DNA of 10,356 nt, taken from positions 1 to 10,356 of the forward strand of contig CAZLWR010000031.1 in NCBI GenBank assembly GCA_964563595.1, given 5' to 3'. A program made the translations under genes and the position numbers. Source of the DNA: CALMFT01 sp964563595 (GTDB lineage: Bacteria > Patescibacteriota > Gracilibacteria > Absconditabacterales > Absconditicoccaceae). The first letter of the stretch is position 1, and each line of letters begins with the position of its first letter. The notes beneath the pieces are model-generated. The model made no database searches and was not told the DNA's origin. It was given only the letters and a program-made list of their open reading frames with translations. Below are positions 1 through 6,898 of this stretch, one piece after another.

Positions 1-1956
1 GGGAAAATGATGACAAACTCCCTCATAACTGGTGAAGCATTCAAGATAACCAGCTTCCTTTTTCAGGCTTGGAGTATCTGTAGAGTTATAGCAAATTTCT
101 TGATAGTAGGCGTGGTTTTGCAGATGATATACACGATCGCAATTTCTTGAAAGTGAGCCGCACCGAGTGAATTGGGTTGAAAAATAGTAAGGTTGGTCGT
201 AACCTCACTGCTTGTAAACTCCAGTTGGTTTCTATTATCGGCAGTGATAGATCTCAGTAATGTTGCGGTACTAGGAGTAAGCAATGTGGGTCTTCAGATT
301 ATCAAATCTTCTCCAGTCCTACAAGGATCTATTGCGAGACAAATGGCCTGCAAACCAAATAAAATAAAGTATGATCGGGCGAACAAAACAGATATTAATA
401 CTATACCAGACTGCATTAGTACCGGTGCGTCAGCTGATTACACAGAGCAAATAACGCCTACACGAGAAGATATGTCAGGGCCATTTATGTATTTTGGGAT
501 GGGGGTTTTTAAAACCTACGAATATCTTGACGTCAATACAACTAACTCTGCAGGCAGCAACAATGGCACCTACGATGCATGATCCATTACTATTAGTTTC
601 TTGCTCAAGATATTTCTTATGGTTATGTTTTATACACCATTGGTCGCTATCCTTATCGTCAACTTCGTGAGAATGTTACTCGTACGATTGTGGTTTGCAA
701 CAGGACCATTGATTGCTCTCAAATTAGGTGGACTAGATAAGGACGTGGATCGACTCAGAAACCTCCTGAGTTTTGGGAACTTTAAACCTCTTCTGGGATG
801 AGGTTATTCTTGAGAAGACCACTTTGATGCAAAAAATATCATTTGAGCCATCTTTACCCCAGTGGTGGTGGTAGGAACATTGTTTTTCGCAATTATTACC
901 ATAGCAAGTATATTCAGTGGTTTATCCAATGGACCATGAAGCACCGGTAGTGTCAACTTCTGACAAATATCAGGATCCGCTCAGAGCTTACAAGATAAAG
1001 TAACCAATGGGTTTGATATATCAGTTGATGGTCATACGATACAAGCTGGTGGCTCATCATTTCAATTAGAAGGGAATTTCATCAAAGACACATCGCAATA
1101 TATAGGCGGAGCGATAGGATATTTGATAATCTGTATTATGACCGTTGGTCTTATGCGAGCTGTCTTCAGGATATGATTATCTACCAGTAAATTACTGAGT
1201 AAACTAGGCAATGCTATTATGGATAGAGGCAAGAGCGTCATTAATCAAGCCATCAAATTACCAATATGAGTTGATGGGAAAATGGTTTCGCTCGAGGCCA
1301 TAGACAAAGAGGTATTCAATCTTGATAAAGTATGAGGGTACTTCAAAGATAATTATATAGACCCTATAAAAAGTAGCAATCTGCAAAAGTTGCAAAATCA
1401 AGTGAGAACTTCAAAATTAGGAAAAGCACTCGGATATGAAAAGACATACACTGGCTCAATAAATTTTGACACTAAAGGCACTAAGTTTACCAAAGAATTG
1501 TTCGAAAAAGAAAAAAGTATTGGGAGCAAAGCAAAACTTGAGCAATTCTCATTTTACTCGGAAGATTACTTTAGAAAAATTCGTAAAGATATAAACGATG
1601 TGCAAAAAGCATGAGGTGTCGTAAAATCCGACAATAATTATTTCAACAGAGCAATGAGCAATTGGCTAACTAATGGATGAGCCGAATATCTTGACTTCAA
1701 AAAAGTTATCAGTAAAGATGACTACTACACAAAAGATGCTGAAGGTGTAGAACAAATGGATATTGATAAGCTCTTCACGAGCGGAAAGAATTTATGAGGG
1801 TTTGTAGATTGGGTATTCAAACCAGCTACTCAAGATGGTTTCAAAGCAACTTGAACGGGCAATACCACATTTGACGACGCCGTTACCAAGATTGCCGATG
1901 GAGGCAAGATAAAAGACTGAAAAGAATATGCAAAAATTGAAATCAAGCCACAATAG
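1..1956 (+). CDS. VirB6/TrbL-like polytopic membrane protein, 5' partial
   Basis: With TGA read as Gly, the frame is open from base 1 to TAG at 1954-1956, giving 651 visible residues; the true start lies outside the window. It contains 17 in-frame TGA codons (148, 154, 178, 580, 799, 811, 844, 937, 961, 1174, 1267, 1333, 1612, 1678, 1795, 1852, 1918). Hydrophobic segments lie near residues 29-48, 62-93, 196-220, 222-240, 282-307 and 368-390. A roughly 260-residue hydrophilic tail follows. A soluble loop between the second and third segments carries Cys117 and Cys138, which could form a disulfide. The segment RLWFATGPLIAL (about 229-240), followed by a polar stretch, resembles the Trp/Pro-containing membrane helix of VirB6/TrbL proteins, the inner-membrane channel of type IV secretion systems. 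That assignment rests on topology and one motif, so it is tentative. It could instead be another multi-pass transporter-like protein. No other secretion gene is visible in the window. Confidence 0.6.
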
Positions 1957-2027
1957 TACGAGCTCAACCAATAAATAATCATAATTCCAACACTATAAAT
2001 CACAGAGTATACGATCCAATAAGAAAA

Positions 2028-2062
2028 GCCTTTAGCTTTCAGCCTTTAGCTTTATGCTTACA
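2028..2062 (+). repeat. Heptamer tandem array A, overlapping the tatD start
   Basis: Five consecutive 7-nt units are visible: GCCTTTA, GCTTTCA, GCCTTTA, GCTTTAT, GCTTACA. The last units contain the tatD start codon at 2054-2056 and the first codons after it. The same repeat type recurs at 3727-3761 and 6721-6755 in the same orientation. The array takes the place of any Shine-Dalgarno sequence before tatD. The rest of the gap between the first gene and tatD (1957-2027) shows only AT-rich DNA with no convincing promoter or hairpin. Confidence 0.7.
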
Positions 2063-2884
2063 GACTCACATTGTCATCTCAATGCAACAACACTACTCCC
2101 TGATTGGCATAAGCACATCAGGGATTTTCTTGAACAAGATGGCAAGGGATTGAGCATTATTGGCACTAATATCGAAGATAGCACTCTTGCGGTAGAGCTA
2201 GTTAAGAAGATCCGTTCAGCGTATCCTTTCTTATCAGTAGGGGCAACCATAGGTACACATCCCGAGTATGCCAATATACTGACTAGTGACCAACCTTTGC
2301 AAGATAATCTACAACAGCTCGAAACTCTTTACGAACAGTATCAAGAATATATAATCTGAATAGGAGAAGTTGGTACCGATCTACACCGAGATGAGTATAA
2401 ACCCTATCATCAAACACAAAAACAGCTATTCGAGCAACAGTGTGCTTTTGCAAAAGAACATCATCTACCAGTTGTCATACACTCAAGAGATGATTTTGAA
2501 GGAACATTAGAAATAGTAGCACGCTACAAGGATCTGAACATATATTATCATTGTCGATGATATACGCAGCAAGAATTAGAAATACTACAACAAGTCATCC
2601 CACTACAAAATCTACGGATTGGGTTTTGCGGAAATATCACCTATCCAAAAGCTCAAGATCTCAGGGATAGCTTTCAATACTGCCTAGATCACAAGCTGCA
2701 GATACTGATTGAAACCGACAGTCCTTATCTAGCTGCACAAGCAATCAGATGAACAACCAACACTCCAGCTCAGATTATACACATCTATAATTATATTGCA
2801 GAATACTTTGCAATAGCTATTGATAAGCTGAAGCAGCAGACCTATACAAATTTTATGACCTTATATTTCCCTCATGCGAAATAA
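2054..2884 (+). CDS. tatD: TatD-family metal-dependent DNase
   Basis: A 276-residue protein, near the usual TatD length of about 260. TatD enzymes are TIM-barrel amidohydrolase-type nucleases that use two divalent metals and act in DNA turnover or repair. All the expected motifs appear in order: the N-terminal HxH (His6, His8 in DSHCHL), the glutamate of GIGEVGTD (Glu105), PVVIHSR (His143), YHCRG (His166), and ETDSPYL (Asp222) followed by RGTTNTPA. Three in-frame TGAs (2357, 2558, 2750) encode Gly102, Gly169 and Gly233. The last two are the conserved glycines of the HCxxG and RG motifs. The ATG at 2054 puts DSHCHL right at the N-terminus, as in other family members, so the start is well supported although the heptamer array leaves no ribosome-binding site. 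The 3' end overlaps the next gene by 11 nt, which suggests translational coupling. Confidence 0.93.
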
Positions 2885-3236
2885 ACAAGATTTGTGATAT
2901 CTGGCTGAACTCATAAAAACAGATTACTCTTGTAAAGTAGACACAGGGACGCTTAGGGCAATTATGCTTCTGAAACAAGAAATCAAAGATCTATTAAACA
3001 CCCAACATGTTGCCCATTGATCACTCTATAAACTCAATAGCAAAATTACCGAACTCGTACAACTCATCTATCAATGATATACCCATAGCCAGATTCCACT
3101 AGCCATCATCTATTGCTTTGAAAGATTATGACTTGAAATGACCAATACGAAAACTCTCGCTAAACGCAAAGGACGTAGCAAGACAGACAGAACTATTGCC
3201 CCTTGAGCTTCTCACGGCAAGATTGTTACTTTTTAA
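2874..3236 (+). CDS. Unknown 120-aa protein overlapping the tatD end
   Basis: Open from ATG 2874 to TAA 3234-3236 when TGA is read as Gly; five in-frame TGAs account for most of its eight glycines. I do not recognise a family. The middle (about residues 29-75) looks helical and leucine-rich. The C-terminal third is basic, with KTLAKRKGRSKTDR around residues 93-106, which could contact nucleic acid; this is only inference from composition. The start lies inside the last codons of tatD, an 11-nt overlap in another frame typical of operon partners. The tail overlaps the opposing gene by 11 nt at 3226-3236. TTT-TAA ends it cleanly. The case for a real gene is the open frame, the coupling to tatD and TGA use like its neighbours. 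Nothing in its sequence confirms function. Confidence 0.55.
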
Positions 3237-3633
3237 GTGGAGTTAGTTTCCTGGTAGGGAAAAAGTCTTTTTCAGTAGAGCTATTTCTTGGAATAGAAAT
3301 AATTAGTCCCCCAATCTCACCGCTATATCTTATAGTAGTGCCCCTATATCAATCTAATCAACTAATCAAATGTACCATTGCTGCTTGGATTTTGGATAAT
3401 GCAGTCTTAGTATTTTTTAACTTCGCTGCAGTACTTACTCAATCGCTCTCTACCGGCCCTGTTTGGTCATCTTCGAAAATACACTTAAAAGACGACGCAC
3501 ATTCATTTCTATGTTCAACATTTGCAAAGTAGCCCTCTAATACTTGGATTATATCGAATCCCTGAGGCATTTGAGTATTGATTTTTTCAACAGTATCTCC
3601 TACTTTAATCACTCTATCAATCTTTTTGATCAT
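3226..3633 (-). CDS. Unknown 135-aa protein downstream of dnaK
   Basis: Read from ATG at 3633-3631 to TAA at 3228-3226 with three TGA glycines (3439-3441, 3358-3360, 3349-3351). The start is one of the few here with a purine-rich stretch before it (GAAGAG directly upstream). The N-terminal half (KKIDRVIKVGDTVEKI, then GFDIIQVLEGYFANVEH) looks mixed alpha/beta. The C-terminal half has a helix-like KLKNTKTALSKIQAAMVHLI followed by a glycine-rich, beta-like stretch and a basic end. I do not recognise a family and see no signal peptide or membrane helix. A TTGACA-containing promoter lies just before it and the dnaK terminator just before that, so it is probably its own transcription unit. Its 3' end overlaps the 120-aa gene on the other strand by 11 nt. 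Confidence 0.55.
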
Positions 3634-3662
3634 CTCTTCATTTATTATATAAAAGAACTGGC

Positions 3663-3690
3663 ATAGTAATTAGACGACATAGAATGTCAA
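3663..3690 (-). promoter_or_regulatory. Putative promoter for the 135-aa gene
   Basis: On the minus strand a perfect -35 TTGACA (3690-3685) is followed after 16 nt by TACTAT (3668-3663, 4/6 to TATAAT). The predicted RNA start is about 20-25 nt before the ATG at 3633. It begins immediately after the T-tract of the dnaK terminator, so termination and re-initiation would be back to back. A second TATAAT-like string lies closer to the ATG but lacks a partner -35. Confidence 0.4.
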
Positions 3691-3717
3691 CAAAAAAGAT
3701 GCCCTAAGACATCTTTC
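3691..3717 (-). terminator. Intrinsic terminator after dnaK
   Basis: Read on the minus strand, AAAGATG and CATCTTT (3716-3710 and 3701-3695) form a 7-bp stem around an 8-nt loop. The stem can be lengthened by G-U pairs and runs directly into a run of T (complement of the A-run 3692-3697). The position, about 35 nt after the dnaK stop, fits a Rho-independent terminator. The stem is AT-rich and therefore modest. Confidence 0.55.
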
Positions 3718-3726
3718 CTATCATAA

Positions 3727-3761
3727 GCCTTTAGCTTTTCGCCTTTAGCCTTACGCATCAA
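3727..3761 (+). repeat. Heptamer tandem array B, at the dnaK 3' end
   Basis: Units GCCTTTA, GCTTTTC, GCCTTTA, GCCTTAC and GCATCAA follow one another. The dnaK stop codon (TTA on the plus strand, 3751-3753) lies inside the fourth unit, and the fifth encodes the last residues of DnaK. GCATCAA also occurs as a unit of array C, which supports counting it as part of the array. Between this array and the terminator there is nothing else recognisable. Confidence 0.65.
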
Positions 3762-5661
3762 TAACTTTGCCATCAGTGGGCTGATCATCAGTGTTTTTTG
3801 GCTCAATAATATCGTCAGGATTCGCACCAGTTCCAGGGGCAGTATTACTGGCTTGAAACTTTTGATACATCTCCATAATTTCTTTTTGATATTCCTCAGC
3901 CTTAGCATCATATTGTTCTTTGGTGGTCGCAGCATCTTTTTTGAGATCCTGACCAGATGAAATCATACTAGCAATCTTTGTTTTTTCTTCATCAGGAAGC
4001 TTATCTTTATTTTCTTCTAGCATTGATTCCAATTGATACAATACTTGGTCAAACTTGTTTTTACTTTCCGCAAGCTCCAATCTTCTCTTATCATCCTCAG
4101 CAAATCTTTCTGCGTCAGCTTGAGCTTTAGAAATATCTTCATCACTCAATCAAGTAGCCCCTTGCACAGTAATTCTCTGTTCTTTACCTGTTGTTTTCTC
4201 CAATGCAGTAACATGAAGAATACCACTTGCATCAATATCGAAAGTCACTTCAATTTGAGCCTGGCCTCTTCTCAATGGAGGTATACCCTCTAGATTAAAC
4301 ATACCAAGAGATTTATTGTCAGCAGCCATAGGTCTTTCTCCTTGAGTAACATGAATAGTAACCGCAGGTTGGTTATCAACGGCAGTAGTATAGATATTAC
4401 TCTTTTTCACTGGTATAGTAGTATTCCTTGGAATCATGACGTGAGTTAATCCACCCTCTACTTCTACACCCAAACTCAACGGCGTCACATCCATCAATAA
4501 AATATCGCTTACTGCACTATTTCCAGATAAAATACCTCCTTGGATGGCAGCACCCAATGCCACAGCTTCATCTGGATTGACCGTTGCTTTCGGTGTTTTC
4601 CCGAAGTTATCCTGTACTAATTTGATAACAGCGGGGACCCTCGTACTACCTCCGACCAATATGATATCATCAATTTCAGATGGACTTAGCCCACTATCCC
4701 TAATACAATCTTTTACGGGTTTAATCAATCTTTCTAACAAGTCAGCAATAAGCCTTTCCAGTCCAGCTCTCGTAAGAGTTTCTTGAATATGTTTTGGAGT
4801 CCCTTCAACCGTAGTAATAAAAGGAATATTGATATCTACGGATTCTACAGATGATAATTGTTTTTTGGCATTTTCCGCTTCATCCTTGATTCTTTGCATA
4901 GCCATAGCATTAGTGCTAAGATCAATTCCTTCTTTTGCTTTAAATTGATCTACCAACCACCTCATAATTCTTTGGTCAAAATCCGCTCCACCAAGATGAG
5001 TATCACCTGCAGTGGATTTTACTTCAAAAGTTTTACCATCTTCTGATGATTCAATATCCATAATGGTCACATCAAAAGTACCACCTCCCAAATCGAAGAC
5101 AGTGATCTTTTGGCTTGTAGACTTATCGACTCCATATGAAAATGCAGCAGCCGTAGGTTCATTGATCACTCTTTCAACCTTGAGTCCGGCAATTTCCCCA
5201 GCAGCTTTTGTCGCATTTCTTTGGCTATCATTGAAGTATGCAGGAACGGTAATAACAGCCTGTGTAACAGACTCCCCAAGGAACTTTTCGCAGTCATCTT
5301 TGATTTTTTTGATAATGAAAGAAGAGATCTGCTCTGGCTTATACTCTTGATCATCAATAACAATAAGTATACCACCATCAGTACCTTCTTTTAGAGTATA
5401 AGGTACGTTTTTATCTTCCTTTGTTAACTCTTTGTAACTGCGTCCAATAAATCTCTTTACCTCAAACACCACATTTTTTGGCTCTAAAATAGCCTTTCTT
5501 TTAGCGAGTTTCCCGACCAATAGTTCGTTACCTTTGATATATACAACCGATGGCATTGTACGGTCACCATCACTATTTGGTATGACCTCTGACTTATCGG
5601 CAAGCATATACGCCGCACAACTATTTGTCGTACCCAGATCAATTCCAATAATTTTTCACAT
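3751..5661 (-). CDS. dnaK: Chaperone DnaK (Hsp70)
   Basis: A 636-residue Hsp70, essentially the usual length of about 638. It is the ATP-driven cytosolic chaperone that works with DnaJ and GrpE. The start is ATG 5661-5659 followed by TGA as Gly2, giving the classical N-terminus MGKIIGIDLGTTNSC. A standard-code reading would wrongly begin at residue 19. The nucleotide-binding domain has the phosphate loop near residue 10, FDLGGGTFDV near 188 and VGGSTRVPAV near 334. The interdomain linker MDVTPLSLG is near 390, then come the substrate-binding domain and a helical lid. The second TGA (4150-4152) encodes Gly504 in QGATGLSDED, a conserved glycine at the lid boundary. Only 2 of about 47 glycines use TGA. 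The C-terminus ends GKVIDA and lacks the common bacterial FEEV-type extension; the stop sits inside a heptamer array. No grpE, dnaJ or hrcA is adjacent within the window. A CIRCE-like operator suggests heat-shock repression. Confidence 0.97.
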
Positions 5662-5718
5662 CTTACTAATAATAATAGAATATAAATTATAAGCTGAATA
5701 GAATTATGGTAATAAAAA

Positions 5719-5745
5719 ATAGCACCTATCTATTTCAGGTGCTAT
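5719..5745 (-). promoter_or_regulatory. CIRCE-like operator upstream of dnaK
   Basis: A perfect inverted repeat, ATAGCACCT - 9 nt - AGGTGCTAT. CIRCE, the HrcA repressor site, has consensus TTAGCACTC - 9 nt - GAGTGCTAA. The arm length and spacer are identical, and each arm matches at 6 of 9 positions including the core TAGCAC/GTGCTA. It ends 57 nt before the dnaK start and overlaps the -10 box of the predicted promoter, a typical repressing arrangement. On the minus strand the hairpin is followed by a T-run, so it could alternatively end transcripts arriving from the pilin side. Confidence 0.6.
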
Positions 5746-5771
5746 AATATTCAAAAGAAAATAAATTGCAA
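5744..5771 (-). promoter_or_regulatory. Putative dnaK promoter
   Basis: Minus-strand TTGCAA (5771-5766, 4/6 to TTGACA), 16 nt, then TATTAT (5749-5744, 5/6 to TATAAT). The -10 overlaps the outer edge of the CIRCE-like repeat by 2 nt, so transcription would start inside the operator and leave a leader of about 75 nt. A second TATAAT at 5691-5686, closer to the gene, has only a poorly spaced -35 (TTACCA, 15 nt), so it could be a secondary promoter. Confidence 0.45.
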
Positions 5772-5829
5772 GTTTTTTTTGAAACCCAGTAAGATCAATA
5801 AGGAATTATAAAGATTAGTAAGATAAATA

Positions 5830-5857
5830 TTGATTGTTTGCGAATAATATCTATAAT
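5830..5857 (+). promoter_or_regulatory. Putative promoter for the 85-aa gene
   Basis: TTGATT (5830-5835, 4/6 to TTGACA), 16 nt, then a perfect TATAAT (5852-5857). The predicted transcript would start near 5864, about 50 nt before the ATG at 5914. It is divergent from the dnaK promoter. The remaining DNA between the two starts shows no other structure beyond a T-run near 5773-5780 that lacks a hairpin. Confidence 0.45.
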
Positions 5858-5913
5858 TCTAGAGTAAAACACTGTGCACAATCACATAAATATCTATCTT
5901 CTTAGAAACAACC

Positions 5914-6171
5914 ATGTGACAAACTTGGAACAGATCAAGTATGCAAATTGAGAGCAAAGAGCAGTTCGATAACTATCTATCTGAACGCATTCGGTTTGGC
6001 AAAGGTTGATATACGGCGGAAGGATTCATAACTCTTAATGGCACAAACTTCAATGACGAGGCACAGCCAGACAAACCACATGATAACCTACAAGAAGCCC
6101 TCTATTCCGCTGCAGTGGCAATGGAAATATTTAGAAAAACAAGTATCACGAACAATATACAACAATATTAA
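5914..6171 (+). CDS. Unknown 85-aa protein
   Basis: Visible only with TGA as Gly: ATG 5914 is followed at once by TGA (Gly2), and a second TGA encodes Gly32 in FGKGGYTAEG. It ends at TAA 6169-6171. I do not recognise the family. The sequence is soluble-looking, with a charged N-terminal helix (QIESKEQFDNYLSERI, about residues 11-26), a short glycine-rich turn, and a C-terminal helix (NLQEALYSAAVAMEIFRK). There is no signal peptide or membrane helix. An in-frame ATG at 5941 is an alternative start and would drop the Gly2. Its stop codon shares TTAA with the stop of the opposing pilin gene. A promoter of its own lies about 60-85 nt upstream. Too small for the reading frame alone to prove it, but amino-acid composition and codon use look genuine. 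Confidence 0.55.
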
Positions 6172-6680
6172 TTATCAACTCTGATAACATATCTTAATTG
6201 ATCGCTCTTAGTCGTATCACATTGAGCAGATTCATTTCTACCACATAATTGTGATTCTTTGGTCGGACAAGTATCTCCTACAAAATTCACGCTAGGATTA
6301 CCAGCTTGTTTTTCCATATATGCTGTCAGGATATATCCATCTCCAGCACGCGTATAAAAGTACTCACCTACCGCGGTACTCGTACATATTTTTTTATTAC
6401 CTGCGGGATCTTTTGGTAGTGATTTAAGATAACCATTGCTCCCAGCTAACGCATCAAGTTTTTCTGGATATTGACCGAAGTCACCATTGTATGCTGCAAG
6501 TGCCGTAGCGATCTGATTGAGGTCAGCTTTTCTCGCTGTATTCCTTGCAGATGCCTGAGCACCTTGAATTCTCGGCAATAACGCCACCGTAAGAAGACCG
6601 ATAATAGCAATAACAATCAAAATCTCAATTAGGGTAAACCCTTTTCTAAGATGTTTTGTAATGTTCTTGAAGAATTTCAT
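6168..6680 (-). CDS. Type IV pilin-like protein (prepilin N-terminus)
   Basis: A 170-residue protein with a textbook class III (type IV prepilin) signal. A short basic leader (MKFFKNITKHLRKG) is cut after Gly14, before FTLIEILIVIAIIGLL, where Phe becomes +1 and Glu is +5 of the mature protein. The hydrophobic helix (about 15-37) is followed by an alpha1 continuation and a soluble head with NGDFGQYPEKLDAL. This is the PulG/PilE/GspG-like layout for a pilus or pseudopilus subunit processed by PilD. The head has four cysteines, three of them in the last 35 residues (TCPTK, LCGRN, QCDTT), which suggests a disulfide-stabilised C-terminal loop as in pilins. None of its 14 glycines uses TGA, in keeping with high expression. 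No assembly ATPase, PilC or PilD gene is nearby, so it is an isolated subunit gene here. Major pilin versus minor pseudopilin cannot be decided. Confidence 0.92.
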   Translation of the reverse strand: MKFFKNITKHLRKGFTLIEILIVIAIIGLLTVALLPRIQGAQASARNTARKADLNQIATALAAYNGDFGQYPEKLDALAGSNGYLKSLPKDPAGNKKICTSTAVGEYFYTRAGDGYILTAYMEKQAGNPSVNFVGDTCPTKESQLCGRNESAQCDTTKSDQLRYVIRVDN

Positions 6681-6720
6681 GGATAATATGTATTAAAATA
6701 AAAGACAACAAAACTTTCTA

Positions 6721-6755
6721 ACTTTTCGCCTTCAGCATCAAGCTTTCAGCTTACA
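6721..6755 (+). repeat. Heptamer tandem array C, in the pilin leader region
   Basis: Units ACTTTTC, GCCTTCA, GCATCAA, GCTTTCA and GCTTACA lie in register. It is the most degenerate of the three arrays but ends in the same GCTTACA unit as array A and shares GCATCAA with array B. If the pilin promoter call is right, the array lies in the first part of the pilin mRNA leader. Confidence 0.55.
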
Positions 6756-6761
6756 CTATAT

Positions 6762-6790
6762 ATTATAACCAGACTCGCAAGAAATGCAAA
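6762..6790 (-). promoter_or_regulatory. Putative pilin promoter
   Basis: Minus-strand TTTGCA (6790-6785, 4/6 to TTGACA), 17 nt, then a perfect TATAAT (6767-6762). The predicted RNA start near 6755 leaves a leader of about 75 nt that begins with the complement of heptamer array C. It is divergent from the mscS promoter about 40 nt away. Confidence 0.45.
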
Positions 6791-6827
6791 TACTAAATGA
6801 TATTTTCAACAATCAGCATAACAGTTT

Positions 6828-6856
6828 TTGACAAATAGCTACTGCTTATATATGAT
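6828..6856 (+). promoter_or_regulatory. Near-consensus promoter for mscS
   Basis: A perfect TTGACA (6828-6833), exactly 17 nt, then TATGAT (6851-6856, 5/6). This is the strongest sigma70-type promoter in the window. The predicted transcript starts near 6863, which favours the ATG at 6899 (leader about 35 nt) over the ATG at 6872 (leader under 10 nt). Confidence 0.65.
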
Positions 6857-6898
6857 TGTATTATATTGTATATGTTCCATCTATTGCTTTTTGTTAGT

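Noticed and set aside
1..1956. Pseudogene or frameshift decay of the left-hand gene and of the 726-aa gene
   Set aside because: All interruptions are TGA in one frame, with no indels and no TAA/TAG, and intact genes next door show TGA at conserved glycines.
2028..2062. Heptamer array as a CRISPR or as an attachment site
   Set aside because: Units are 7 nt with no spacers, and no cas or integrase genes are present.
3203..3532. Plus-strand ORF of 109 codons
   Set aside because: Antisense to the 135-aa minus gene and overlapping the end of the 120-aa gene; its composition is unconvincing and both alternatives have better context.
4033..5350. Several plus-strand ORFs inside dnaK
   Set aside because: Shadows of a highly conserved gene on the opposite strand.
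5719..5745. Hairpin as an ordinary terminator only
   Set aside because: Not excluded, since a T-run follows it on the minus strand, but the CIRCE geometry, core bases and promoter overlap before dnaK make an operator the better reading.
5765..5785. T-run near 5773-5780 as a plus-strand terminator
   Set aside because: No stem precedes it and no plus-strand gene ends upstream.
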